Shown here piece after piece: positions 1 through 8,358 of a stretch of DNA of 64,000 nt. Where the stretch lies: contig NZ_ATTM01000005.1 of the NCBI RefSeq assembly GCF_000419685.1, positions 248,001 to 312,000 on the forward strand, written 5' to 3'. The DNA is from Flavobacterium antarcticum DSM 19726. GTDB lineage: Bacteria > Bacteroidota > Bacteroidia > Flavobacteriales > Flavobacteriaceae. How positions within the stretch are numbered: the stretch's first letter is position 1; each line of letters begins with the position of its first letter. The notes under the pieces are model-generated. The model was not told the origin of the DNA. It was given only the letters and a program-made list of their open reading frames with translations, and searched no databases. Position numbers and translations under genes: made by a program.

Positions 1-998
1 AAGCTGTCGTTATTTAATGCGGTAGCAAAAGCGGCTTCAATCGGGACAAATAGCAATACAAAATCCGGACTTTCGATGTCGTATATGGTATGGTAATTTT
101 TTGAACTCAGTTGCTCAACATGCTTTTTCAAGGATGCAATGTGTTCGTTGAGGTAGTTTTTTCTCAAATGTTCGTCTTCTTCGTTAACGAATTTCTCGTA
201 AGCAACCAGCGATACTTTTGAGTCAATGATCATTTTTTTACCTTCCGGCAAATGAATGACCACATCAGGAATTCGCTTCTGACCTTCTATTTCAAAAGTT
301 TGTTGCACCTCGTATTCCCGACCTTTTTCCAACCCTGACTTTTCTAAAACACGTTCAAGAACCAATTCGCCCCAATTCCCTTGCATTTTATTATCGCCTT
401 TCAAGGCTTTTGTCAAGTTCATCGTTTCCTTATTCATCAAAACGTTCAAATCCTTGAGTCCCAAAATTTGTTGGCGCAAAGCCGCATGATAGTCAATGCT
501 TTCCTTATGTGTGTCTTCGACCTTTTTTTCAAAATTCAGAATTTTATCCTGCAAAGGAGCTAAAATAGTTTTTAGATTCTCTTGATTTTGAAGTGTGAAT
601 TTGGTGCTTTTTTCTTCTAAAATTTTATTGGCCAAATTCTCAAATTCCGTTGTGAATTTCTTTTGTAAATCTTCAACCTCACTTTTTTGTTCTCTATGTC
701 GTTCAAATAAGTGATCAAAATCTGCTTCTTTTTTAGATAGCTGAATGGCTAAAACTTCCTTTTCAGTGCGAATTTGTTCGCGATCAATTTGAATTTGAGT
801 GTTCTGTTTCTGCAAAAAGTCGTGCATTCGATTTTGCTCTTCTTTTGTCACAGAAATTTGATGCTCCAGTTGCCTAATCTGCTCAACGTAAACTTGTTTT
901 TCTGTTGAATTTTTAGAGGCAACAAACCATTTGGCGAACATAAAACCAAAAATGAAGCTTAAAACTCCAACTAGAACCGCAATCAAAATCTCATTCAT
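1..998 (-). CDS. rmuC: RmuC-family DNA recombination protein (3' end cut by window)
   Basis: About 332 residues are visible and the C-terminus lies outside the window. The start (ATG, 998-996) is followed by one N-terminal membrane segment (about residues 3-22), a long charged coiled coil (about 25-190), and then the beginning of the conserved RmuC domain, with motifs such as GNWGELVLE and PDVVIHLPEGKKMIIDSKVS. The family is related to restriction-type nucleases and limits inversions at repeats. The anchor plus coiled coil plus domain order is typical of RmuC. The gene is intact as far as it can be seen. Confidence 0.9.
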   Translation of the reverse strand, partial: MNEILIAVLVGVLSFIFGFMFAKWFVASKNSTEKQVYVEQIRQLEHQISVTKEEQNRMHDFLQKQNTQIQIDREQIRTEKEVLAIQLSKKEADFDHLFERHREQKSEVEDLQKKFTTEFENLANKILEEKSTKFTLQNQENLKTILAPLQDKILNFEKKVEDTHKESIDYHAALRQQILGLKDLNVLMNKETMNLTKALKGDNKMQGNWGELVLERVLEKSGLEKGREYEVQQTFEIEGQKRIPDVVIHLPEGKKMIIDSKVSLVAYEKFVNEEDEHLRKNYLNEHIASLKKHVEQLSSKNYHTIYDIESPDFVLLFVPIEAAFATALNNDS

Positions 999-1112
999 AT
1001 TTTTAATTTAGGATAGAATACACGAACAGAAATCTACAAAAAAATATATTGATGTTCTTCATTGTTTCAAGAAAAAAAAAATTATTTAATACTACTTCTT
1101 TTAATTTTTTGG

Positions 1113-1150
1113 CACAAAAAAAACGATTCCTTTTGAGAAATCGTTTTGTG
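1113..1150 (-). terminator. Intrinsic terminator
   Basis: AAAACGATT (1120-1128) pairs with AATCGTTTT (1139-1147). On the minus strand the hairpin is followed by a run of eight T. It lies directly downstream of the small membrane protein gene that stops at 1172. Confidence 0.7.
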
Positions 1151-1171
1151 AATTTTAGTTTTTATATAAGC

Positions 1172-1441
1172 TTATGACATTCCAAATTGGTGGTCAAATT
1201 CTTTATTGGAAATCCGTTTAGCAGAGTAACTGTTGTATATAATGGTTTTTACATTTTTTCTTTGTTGCAATAATATTGGGTAATTGATCAAAACGCCCAC
1301 GATGCAAATTAACATTAGAATCACTAATAATGACATGTAAATCAAGAAATTCATTTCCATTGAAGGACGAAAATCGGTGATTAAAAAGAAGCCAGCTCCG
1401 ATGAAGACTACTATTGACAGGATTAGAGATACTATTTTCAT
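1172..1441 (-). CDS. Small two-helix membrane protein, unknown
   Basis: 89 residues with two hydrophobic segments (about residues 4-22 and 31-53) and a basic C-terminal tail. I do not recognise a family. It has its own ATG start and a terminator just downstream, so it is probably a single-gene unit. The predicted location is the inner membrane with a cytoplasmic tail, which is inferred from hydrophobicity only. The tail residues KRISNKEFDHQF give no functional clue. Confidence 0.6.
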   Translation of the reverse strand: MKIVSLILSIVVFIGAGFFLITDFRPSMEMNFLIYMSLLVILMLICIVGVLINYPILLQQRKNVKTIIYNSYSAKRISNKEFDHQFGMS

Positions 1442-1624
1442 AACGCGTGTTTTATTGATTTTTCTTACTGCTAAATTACAACTACTATTATATGAGATGC
1501 TTATGTGATTTTTGCTTTATCTTATACAATTTCATTGGGATATATTTAACTATACGAAAATAAAATACGTACGGTTTTCTAGAAGTGAAAAAACAATAAA
1601 TATAGTATGATTTAAAATACAAAC

Positions 1625-1656
1625 GAGTCCTAATTTCTACGTAGAAATTAGGACTC
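1625..1656 (-). terminator. 32-bp perfect palindrome, probable terminator
   Basis: GAGTCCTAATTTCTAC is followed immediately by its exact reverse complement, giving 16-bp arms with no spacer. It starts 20 nt past the stop of the minus-strand gene ending at 1677 and is followed on that strand by T-rich sequence. A terminator is the simplest reading. As a perfect palindrome it could also bind a dimeric protein. Confidence 0.6.
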
Positions 1657-1676
1657 ATTTACATTAAATTCTTTGA

Positions 1677-2012
1677 TTATGAGTCTTTTATGTTGCCTCG
1701 ATTTTCTTGATTTTTTTTATTTTTATCCGGAAATTCATCTGGATTCGGGTTGGAATTAAAATCTTTGTGTTCTGCTGTTTCAGGTGTTTGATGAATAGAT
1801 TCTGTGGGATAATCCACTTTTGGAGCGGATTTTGAGTCTTCCAAATTCTTTTCAACATAGCGTGCTCGATCAACTTGAATTACCTTTCCATGATCATCTT
1901 TCTCGAATTCTTTTTTCAAATCTGCAGTTGAAGTATTTTCTTTTTCCACGAAATTTTTTCCGCTGAAACCTTCATTTACAGGTTGTGCACTTTTGGAATT
2001 AGATTTTTCCAT
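1677..2012 (-). CDS. Hydrophilic, probably disordered protein, unknown
   Basis: 111 residues, rich in Lys, Glu, Asp, Asn, Ser and Pro, with no hydrophobic core, no signal peptide and no Cys or Trp. The composition suggests an intrinsically disordered cytoplasmic protein. Repeated acidic and lysine-rich patches (for example KKEFEKDDHGKVIQVDRARY) recall small stress-related proteins, but no family can be named. It stands alone, with a strong palindromic hairpin after its stop. An overlapping shorter reading frame in the same region is treated as a shadow. Confidence 0.6.
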   Translation of the reverse strand: MEKSNSKSAQPVNEGFSGKNFVEKENTSTADLKKEFEKDDHGKVIQVDRARYVEKNLEDSKSAPKVDYPTESIHQTPETAEHKDFNSNPNPDEFPDKNKKNQENRGNIKDS

Positions 2013-2089
2013 AATTTATAATTTTAGTTTTTTGACAATTTTTAGGTTAAGTTACGTTCAAAACGATTTAAATTCCAAAACCATTAACA

Positions 2090-2120
2090 TTGTTTTAATG
2101 CAACAAAGCGATTATCTTTG
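2090..2120 (+). promoter_or_regulatory. Bacteroidota-type promoter for the rluE-like gene
   Basis: TTG (2090-2092), a 20-nt spacer, then TATCTTTG (2113-2120). This matches the Bacteroidota TTG-N17-23-TAnnTTTG pattern, 17 nt upstream of the ATG at 2138. Confidence 0.55.
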
Positions 2121-2137
2121 TCGCTCTCAATCGCATT

Positions 2138-2716
2138 ATGTCACACCAGCACTTCCTTATTTACAAACCGTACGGCTTTTTAAGTCAATTTGTTTACGAA
2201 CAAAAACGTAAGAAAAAGCTTTTAGGCGAATTATCAGATTTTCCTGCTGGAACGATGGCAATTGGTCGTTTAGATGAAGATTCCGAAGGCCTACTTTTGT
2301 TGACAACCGATGGAAAAGTGAGTGAAGCTGTTCGAAGTAAAAAGGTAGATAAAGAATATTATGTTCAAGTGGATGGCATTATTACCGATGAAGCCATTGC
2401 ACTTTTGAAAACCGGTGTCGAGATTGGTTTTGAAGGTGGAAAGTACATGACGTTGCCTTGCAATGCGAAAAAAATAGATGATCCTAATTTTGAAATCCGA
2501 TCTAAAAAAGTCCGTGACGACCGACATGGTCCAACAACTTGGGCGTCAATTACCGTTCGTGAAGGAAAGTTCCGGCAAGTGCGAAAAATGACAGCTGCTG
2601 TTGGTTTTCCAACACTGCGGTTGGTGCGTATTCGGGTGGGAAATGTAAATCTGAATCAAATGAAATCCGGTGACGTAATCGAAATGGAAAACCTGCTGGA
2701 AGCGGTTCTCTCTTAA
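2138..2716 (+). CDS. rluE: 23S rRNA pseudouridine synthase, RluE/RsuA type
   Basis: 192 residues. The RsuA/RluB/E/F catalytic motif GRLDEDSEGLLLLT spans about residues 43-56, with Asp46 as the expected nucleophile. The later block GKFRQVRKMTAAVGFPTLRLVR is the conserved C-terminal motif of the family. There is no N-terminal S4 domain, which fits RluE rather than RsuA or RluF. It would isomerise a specific uridine in 23S rRNA. It shares its direction with trmL 18 nt downstream, so the two RNA-modification genes are probably co-transcribed. The exact target base is inferred from family only. Confidence 0.85.
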   Translation: MSHQHFLIYKPYGFLSQFVYEQKRKKKLLGELSDFPAGTMAIGRLDEDSEGLLLLTTDGKVSEAVRSKKVDKEYYVQVDGIITDEAIALLKTGVEIGFEGGKYMTLPCNAKKIDDPNFEIRSKKVRDDRHGPTTWASITVREGKFRQVRKMTAAVGFPTLRLVRIRVGNVNLNQMKSGDVIEMENLLEAVLS

Positions 2717-2734
2717 ATTTAAAAGCTAATTTTT

Positions 2735-3196
2735 ATGTTGAATATTGTTTTGGTAGAACCTGAAATTCCAAATAACACAGGAAATATTGGACGATTGTGC
2801 GTTGGAACTGAAAACCGATTGCATCTCATTCATCCCTTTGGATTTGAAATAACCGACAAAAATCTGAAGCGTTCTGGATTGGACTATTGGGTTCATCTAG
2901 ATTGGTGTCAGTACCAAAATATCGCTGAATGGCGAAATCAAATTCCGGATTTCTCACGTGTTTTTCTTTTCAGTTCCCATGCGGAACAATCGTATTTAGA
3001 AGCCGATTTTCAAGACGGTGATTGGTTGGTTTTTGGAAAAGAATCTGTGGGTTTGAGTGCTGAAATGTTAGCGGAATTTCAAAATCATTTGGGTATTCCT
3101 ATTTCTCCGTTGGTACGAAGTTATAATTTAGCAAATGCGGTTGCAATGGTGATTGGTGAGGCAAAAAGACAATTGATTGTGACCTCAAAACTTTAG
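2735..3196 (+). CDS. trmL: tRNA (cytidine(34)-2'-O)-methyltransferase TrmL
   Basis: 153 residues, the normal TrmL length, with the SPOUT knot motifs: VLVEPEIPNNTGNIGR at the N-terminus, FGKESVGLS in the middle and RSYNLANAVAMVIGEA at the C-terminus. It methylates the ribose of the wobble nucleotide in tRNA-Leu isoacceptors using SAM. It lies 18 nt after the pseudouridine synthase. Its stop overlaps the stop region of the convergent ABC ATPase gene by 4 nt, leaving no room for a separate terminator. Confidence 0.9.
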   Translation: MLNIVLVEPEIPNNTGNIGRLCVGTENRLHLIHPFGFEITDKNLKRSGLDYWVHLDWCQYQNIAEWRNQIPDFSRVFLFSSHAEQSYLEADFQDGDWLVFGKESVGLSAEMLAEFQNHLGIPISPLVRSYNLANAVAMVIGEAKRQLIVTSKL

Positions 3197-3981
3197 CGAT
3201 TCTCGAAGATAAACTTTCCCTTTTGTTGATCAAAACCAATACTTTTATCGTCAAAAATAGTGTTGAATGTTCCATTTTTGATTAACTCACAAGGCGACGC
3301 TTGAACGGTTTTTTCTGGTGTCATTACAATCATTTCGTCGCAAAGTTGGATTGCTAAATCAATATCGTGCGTCGAAAATAAAATACACTTTTGTGTTTCT
3401 TTTGCTAATCTTTGAAGCAATTGCAATAAGGTAAACTTGTGCAACAGATCCAAGTGTGTCGTTGGTTCGTCTAAAATGATCAATGGCGTATCTTGTGCCA
3501 AAGCTCTTGCAATTAAGACTTTTTGCAATTGTCCGTCGCTGATTTCGAAATGTTTTTTTTGTGCCAAATGTTCAATTTTCGTCAAGCGAATGGCGTCGTT
3601 TACTTTCTCAAGATCTTCTGTGGTTAATGTTCCTAACCAATTCGTATACGGTTGGCGACCTAAAGCAACTAATTCAAAAACGGTCAAATTACTTGGCGGT
3701 AAATGCTCTGTTAAAACGAGACTCATTTGTTGTGCCAAATCTTTTGCCGTATAATCTGCGATGTTTTTATTATTTAAATAAACATTTCCTTCAATCGGTT
3801 TTTGGATGCCGGTAATTGTTTTTAGTAAAGTAGATTTTCCAATACCATTAACTCCCACTAAAGCAATTAATTTACTTTTTTGCAATTGAATAGTGATATC
3901 ATTTGCTATAATTATTTTTTCTTTTTTGCTAGCGTATCCAATTGAAATCGTATCGGAATGCAGGATAATCTCATTTTCCAT
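3193..3981 (-). CDS. btuD: Cobalamin ABC importer ATPase (BtuD-like)
   Basis: 262 residues. Walker A GVNGIGKST is at about 43-51 and Walker B LIILDEPTTHLD follows a degenerate signature, ISDGQLQ, in place of LSGGQ. The FecE/BtuD subfamily powers uptake of cobalamin, haem or ferric siderophores. It is the last gene of btuF-btuC-btuD, 7 nt after the permease stop. The cobalamin assignment rests on the divergent riboswitch-controlled btuB gene, not on the ATPase itself; a haem or siderophore substrate cannot be excluded. Confidence 0.8.
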   Translation of the reverse strand: MENEIILHSDTISIGYASKKEKIIIANDITIQLQKSKLIALVGVNGIGKSTLLKTITGIQKPIEGNVYLNNKNIADYTAKDLAQQMSLVLTEHLPPSNLTVFELVALGRQPYTNWLGTLTTEDLEKVNDAIRLTKIEHLAQKKHFEISDGQLQKVLIARALAQDTPLIILDEPTTHLDLLHKFTLLQLLQRLAKETQKCILFSTHDIDLAIQLCDEMIVMTPEKTVQASPCELIKNGTFNTIFDDKSIGFDQQKGKFIFENR

Positions 3982-3988
3982 AACTTGA

Positions 3989-5014
3989 TTATTGAATGTT
4001 TTTTTTGCTAATTAATAACCAAATTACAACGGGAGCTCCCATAATAGAAGTAATTGCGTTGATAGGTAAAGTCATCGATAAATAAGGCATCTGCGAAATG
4101 ATGTCACAAATAAGCATCAGTATTGCACCTAATAATAGTGTACTAAAAAATAATATTTTATGATTACTTGTTTGAAATAATAATTTTGCAATATGCGGAA
4201 CTGCTAATCCAATGAAGGCAATCGGTCCAGCAAAAGCAGTGATGCTTCCCGCTAAAATACTTGTTGCAATAATGATGATAAAACGTGCTTTTTTGAAATT
4301 CAATCCTACACTTTTAGCGTAGTTTTCACCTAACAATAAAGCATCTAAAGATTTTATACTGAACAAACTCAATAGCAATCCCACACTGACAACGGTTCCT
4401 AAAATCCCTATGGAGTTCCAAGATAAATTACCTAAATTTCCCATTGACCAAAAGGTGAACTTTTGAAGTTGTTCGGCGGTGCTGAAGTAACTTAATACAT
4501 TTACAATTGCTCCAGCAAAACTTCCAAACATTAATCCCACAATCAAAATAGACATTGTATTTCGTAATCTTTGCGCGACGATCATTATTGCCAAAACAAC
4601 TAGAAAACTTCCTAAGCAAGATGCCAAAACAATTCCATAATCGGATAAAACCGCTTGATTTAGAAAACTCGGTAAAAATCCTGCTCCTAAAATCACGAAG
4701 GCGACACCTAAACTTGATCCTGAACTTAAACCCAAAACATAAGGTCCAGCTAAAGGATTTCTGAATAAGGTTTGCATTAAAAGACCACTGATGGAAAGTC
4801 CCATTCCCACTAATATTGCAGTAATTGCTTTGGGCAATCTAAAATTTAAAATGATGTAATCCCAAGTAGATTTTGATGATTCATGTCCAATCAAAATTTT
4901 AAAAACTTCTTTTAAAGGAATAGAAACTTGTCCCGAAATTAAATCCATTGAGAAGAAGAACGCCAGTAATATGGCGAAACTTATAAATAAAAAATAATGG
5001 CGTTTTGTAGTCAT
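3989..5014 (-). CDS. btuC: Cobalamin ABC importer permease (BtuC/FecCD)
   Basis: 341 residues with about ten hydrophobic helices, as in the FecCD family. It has the conserved GLLMQTLFRNPLAGPYVLGLSSG block near residue 80 and the late FAGPIAFIGLAVPHIAKLL block. It forms the inner-membrane channel of a type II ABC importer together with the downstream ATPase and the upstream lipoprotein. Spacing to both neighbours is 7-8 nt, consistent with translational coupling in a three-gene operon. Substrate is inferred from context. Confidence 0.85.
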   Translation of the reverse strand: MTTKRHYFLFISFAILLAFFFSMDLISGQVSIPLKEVFKILIGHESSKSTWDYIILNFRLPKAITAILVGMGLSISGLLMQTLFRNPLAGPYVLGLSSGSSLGVAFVILGAGFLPSFLNQAVLSDYGIVLASCLGSFLVVLAIMIVAQRLRNTMSILIVGLMFGSFAGAIVNVLSYFSTAEQLQKFTFWSMGNLGNLSWNSIGILGTVVSVGLLLSLFSIKSLDALLLGENYAKSVGLNFKKARFIIIIATSILAGSITAFAGPIAFIGLAVPHIAKLLFQTSNHKILFFSTLLLGAILMLICDIISQMPYLSMTLPINAITSIMGAPVVIWLLISKKNIQ

Positions 5015-5022
5015 TAAATTCT

Positions 5023-6165
5023 CTATTGAATCTGTTCAAAAAAGTACGGTTTGTAATTTGGCAAAAGTTCAGGATGGAAAACCCAAACTAAGTCTTTCAA
5101 AACTAAATCAGGTCGGTTTGGTGCTAATTCATAATATAAATTTCCGCCTGTTTTTCCTTTTTTGTTGCTAAACGAATATATCTTTTTATTCTTAAATGCA
5201 GAAAATTGACTGTAATGCGGATTGCCTTTCTGCATGTCTTTTAAAGTTGCAAATTGTCCCGAAGTAATCCAAAATTCTGCGTCTTTTGCCTTCTCAAAAA
5301 CGACTTCAAAAGACAGGGCTAAACTTCCAGTTCCTTCGGTTTCTTGCCACAAATACTGTCCTCCTGCTTCTTTGATAAGTTGAGAACCCCAACTCGAACC
5401 TTTTGGTAAATACCAAGTTCCTTCAAAAATATCACCTGCTAAAACGGTTGGTTTTTTAGTTGCTTTTTTTACTAACTTAACTGTGTTTTTATACTCTCTT
5501 TCAATAGTTGAAAAAATTGAATCTGCCTTTTTTTCTTTGCCATACAACACACCAAAAAATTTAATCCATTCTGCTTTTCCTAACGGCGTTTGTTCGTTCC
5601 AATCGCCATTCATCATGATTTTAATGCCACTTTTTTCAAGGTTATCTAATGTTGGATTTTTATTGTCAATGCCGTATCCAATTAAAACATCGGGATTTAA
5701 ATCGATGATCACTTCCGTATTTAAATCTTGGTTTTGCCCTAATTCTTTTACTTTTCCTTTTTCAATTAGCGAACGAACTTTCTCCGAAGAAATGTAATTT
5801 AGATTGGGAAATCCTATTAATGAATTTTCCATTTCTAACATTTCTAAAGAGGGAATATGAGTCGTTGAAGTCACCACAATATTTTTTACGGGAACTGAAA
5901 TAGAAGTATAGTTCTGCAAACTATCTGGAATTGTTCCGCCTGCTTCTTTTAAAACATAGGTGTACTCTTTTGTTGCATTTGGCCATGGATTTACCACTTT
6001 TACTACTGAATAACCTTCGTATTTAAAGATTGAAAATCCCGTTGCATACTGAACTGTGTTTTCTGAAATTTCTGTTTTTACTGTAATTTCAGTTGGATTT
6101 TTTTTGCAACTGAAAGCAAATAGAAATGTAAAAAGTAAGGCGATTTTGAAGTTGTACATTTTCAT
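5023..6165 (-). CDS. btuF: Cobalamin-binding lipoprotein (BtuF-like)
   Basis: 380 residues. The N-terminus is a lipoprotein signal ending in AFSC, so Cys20 would carry lipid. The body is a periplasmic-binding-protein fold of the BtuF/FhuD type, with IVVTSTTHIPSLEMLEM early and NPDVLIGYGIDN in the middle. It would bind substrate in the periplasm and hand it to the permease. A TACCTTTG box lies on the minus strand at 6193-6186, a possible -7 element, but no convincing -33 element was found. No second riboswitch is visible on this strand. Confidence 0.8.
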   Translation of the reverse strand: MKMYNFKIALLFTFLFAFSCKKNPTEITVKTEISENTVQYATGFSIFKYEGYSVVKVVNPWPNATKEYTYVLKEAGGTIPDSLQNYTSISVPVKNIVVTSTTHIPSLEMLEMENSLIGFPNLNYISSEKVRSLIEKGKVKELGQNQDLNTEVIIDLNPDVLIGYGIDNKNPTLDNLEKSGIKIMMNGDWNEQTPLGKAEWIKFFGVLYGKEKKADSIFSTIEREYKNTVKLVKKATKKPTVLAGDIFEGTWYLPKGSSWGSQLIKEAGGQYLWQETEGTGSLALSFEVVFEKAKDAEFWITSGQFATLKDMQKGNPHYSQFSAFKNKKIYSFSNKKGKTGGNLYYELAPNRPDLVLKDLVWVFHPELLPNYKPYFFEQIQ

Positions 6166-6304
6166 GAAAAAGATTTTATGCGTTGCAAAGGTAGAAGTTA
6201 TTCTGACTTTTATGGCATTAATTAAATTTCAAAGTAAAACACAAAACGTAAATTTTTTGAAAAACGAAATGGAATTGCTCAATATTTAGTGTACTTTCGC
6301 ACTC

Positions 6305-6476
6305 GAATTAAGGTTGTGATTTTATCAATCGCATTAAAAGGGAATTTGGTTTAAAACCAAAGCTGTTCCCGCAACTGTAAGCTAAAAAGCTTGTTGTAAA
6401 CTACAAAACCACTGTTTCGTTATTGGCGAAATGGGAAGGTAGACAACAAGACGCAAGCCAGGAGACCTGCCTTTTT
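6305..6476 (+). promoter_or_regulatory. Cobalamin riboswitch
   Basis: The B12 box GCCAGGAGACCTGCC is at 6457-6471. Upstream lies the conserved core AAGGGAA ... GCTGTTCCCGCAACTGTAA (about 6338-6380), preceded by GGTTGTGATTTTA. The order and spacing match the cobalamin aptamer class. A T run follows the box, and a 7-bp hairpin (6491-6497 with 6506-6512) sits just before the btuB ATG at 6520. The latter may block ribosome access when B12 is bound; that mechanism is inferred. Ends are approximate. Confidence 0.93.
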
Positions 6477-6519
6477 TCGTAACAAATATCGAATCTTCGG
6501 GAAAAAAGATTCAGAAATT

Positions 6520-8355
6520 ATGACTTTACGATTTTATATCTTTTTATTTGGAATTTTAGTTTGCCAATCAACTTTGGCACAAACGACTCCTGCAATAATT
6601 TTGGAGGAAGTAGAAGTGTCCGATAAAAAACTAAAAAATTATTCAGATTCGCAGAATGTGCAGCAAATGAATGATTCGATTATTCGAAAAAGCCAACCTT
6701 CACTAAGTAATTTATTAAATTTTTCAACTGGAATTTATTTTAAAGAAAATGGTTTGGCTATGGTTTCTTCGCCGTCTTTTCGCGGAACAACAGCTCAACA
6801 AACTGCCGTAATATGGAACGGAATCAATATCAATTCACAGTTAAACGGTCAGACCGATTTTAATACAATCACCACTTCAGATTTCAATTCCATTAGCGTT
6901 CGAGCGGGTGGAGGAAGTTCGCTTTACGGAACAAGTGCCATTGGTGGAAGTATTCACCTGATTACCGACTTGCGTTTTAAAGATGAGTTTTCAAATCTAT
7001 TAAGTGTAAACTACGGCAGTTTTAATACGTTAGGGATTAACTATCATTTGCGTTACTCCGATGAAAAAATCAGTTTTTTTGGAAGTATTTCACGAAATAG
7101 TTCCGATAATGATTACGAGTATTTGGGTTCTAAATTGAAAAATTTGAATGGAAATTACTTTAATTCAAGTTATAATATTGGGTTTGGTTATAAATTAAAT
7201 GCAAAGAATATACTGAAATTGTATAGCCAAGTGTACGATGGAGAACGTCATTTTTCTTTAATAAATTCTTCGGATAGCAGAACAAAATACCAAGATGTAA
7301 ATACGAGGAATTTAGCTGATTTCACTACGTTTTTAGGTGCTTTTAGTTCGAATGTGAAAGTTGGTTTTTTAAGCGAAAAGTATAAATACTTTGGAAATGC
7401 AGCAAGTGATAATTTTACATTTGGAAAAGTAGAAACGCTTTTGGCAAAATACAATTTGAATTACCGATTCAATTCCACAATACAAGCCGATTTTGCAGCT
7501 GATTATACGCAGAATAAGGGAATTGGGTCGGATATTCAAGAAGATAAAAGAACAATTACAGGATTTGGATTGCAGTTTAAGCACCACGTGAACTCCAAAT
7601 TTTCTTATGATTGGAGTTTGCGAAAAGAGATAACTTCTAATTATAGAAGTCCGCTTTTGTATGCTGTTGGAACGAATTTCAAGCCTTTAAAATTCTATAC
7701 TTTGAAAGCGAATTTTTCGAAAAACTTCAGAATTCCTACCTTCAATGATTTGTACTGGCAAGGAGCTGGAAACTTGGATCTGAAGCCCGAAAATTCCTTA
7801 CTAGGTGAGATTGGAAACGTTTTTCAATTTGAAAGTTTCACATTTACGGCCACGGTTTTTCATTCAAAGATAAAAGACATGATTCGTTGGGTTCCGCAAA
7901 ATGGTGGTGTTTTCAAACCTATGAATACGGATCGCGTTTCTATTTTTGGAAGTGAAATTTCGGTGAATTATCAAAAGAAAATTGATAGACACCAATTTGA
8001 TTTCAATGCCAATTATTCGTATACGAAATCGGAAAATGAGAAAACTAGAAAGCAATTGACGTTTGTTCCTTTTCATAAAACAACGGCATCAATTGCTTAT
8101 TCGTACAGTCGTTTTTCTGCCTTTTATCAATATTTATTTAACGGTGAAGTATTCACACAAACAGATAATGATTCTAAAAAAATTATACAAAATTATACTG
8201 TTTCGAATGTCGGATTTTCAGCAGAATTGGACAAAAAAAGAAATTATTCCATTGGATTCAAAATCCTTAATTTATGGAATGAAAACTACGAAAGCGTAGA
8301 AAACAGGCCACTTCCTGGCCGAAATTACACAATAAATTTAACCCTTAATTTTTAA
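6520..8355 (+). CDS. btuB: TonB-dependent cobalamin receptor BtuB-like
   Basis: 611 residues with a signal peptide ending near LAQ (about residue 20), a plug domain (QTAVIWNGININSQLNGQTDFN; ARAGGGSSLYGTSAIGGSI-like motif RAGGGSSLYGTSAIGG) and a beta barrel ending in the aromatic YTINLTLNF. BtuB imports cobalamin across the outer membrane with energy from TonB. The riboswitch directly upstream makes B12 the most likely substrate. The next gene starts 4 nt after the stop, so the two form an operon. Length is close to the E. coli BtuB class. Confidence 0.9.
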   Translation: MTLRFYIFLFGILVCQSTLAQTTPAIILEEVEVSDKKLKNYSDSQNVQQMNDSIIRKSQPSLSNLLNFSTGIYFKENGLAMVSSPSFRGTTAQQTAVIWNGININSQLNGQTDFNTITTSDFNSISVRAGGGSSLYGTSAIGGSIHLITDLRFKDEFSNLLSVNYGSFNTLGINYHLRYSDEKISFFGSISRNSSDNDYEYLGSKLKNLNGNYFNSSYNIGFGYKLNAKNILKLYSQVYDGERHFSLINSSDSRTKYQDVNTRNLADFTTFLGAFSSNVKVGFLSEKYKYFGNAASDNFTFGKVETLLAKYNLNYRFNSTIQADFAADYTQNKGIGSDIQEDKRTITGFGLQFKHHVNSKFSYDWSLRKEITSNYRSPLLYAVGTNFKPLKFYTLKANFSKNFRIPTFNDLYWQGAGNLDLKPENSLLGEIGNVFQFESFTFTATVFHSKIKDMIRWVPQNGGVFKPMNTDRVSIFGSEISVNYQKKIDRHQFDFNANYSYTKSENEKTRKQLTFVPFHKTTASIAYSYSRFSAFYQYLFNGEVFTQTDNDSKKIIQNYTVSNVGFSAELDKKRNYSIGFKILNLWNENYESVENRPLPGRNYTINLTLNF

Positions 8356-8358
8356 ATT

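Noticed and set aside
3193..3981. Degenerate ISDGQ signature in the BtuD-like ATPase as a sign of inactivity
   Set aside because: As far as I recall, related ATPases in Bacteroidota often have SDG in place of SGG. Walker motifs are intact.
6166..6304. A second cobalamin riboswitch in front of btuF on the minus strand
   Set aside because: No B12 box or conserved core was found on that strand; only a TACCTTTG box is visible.
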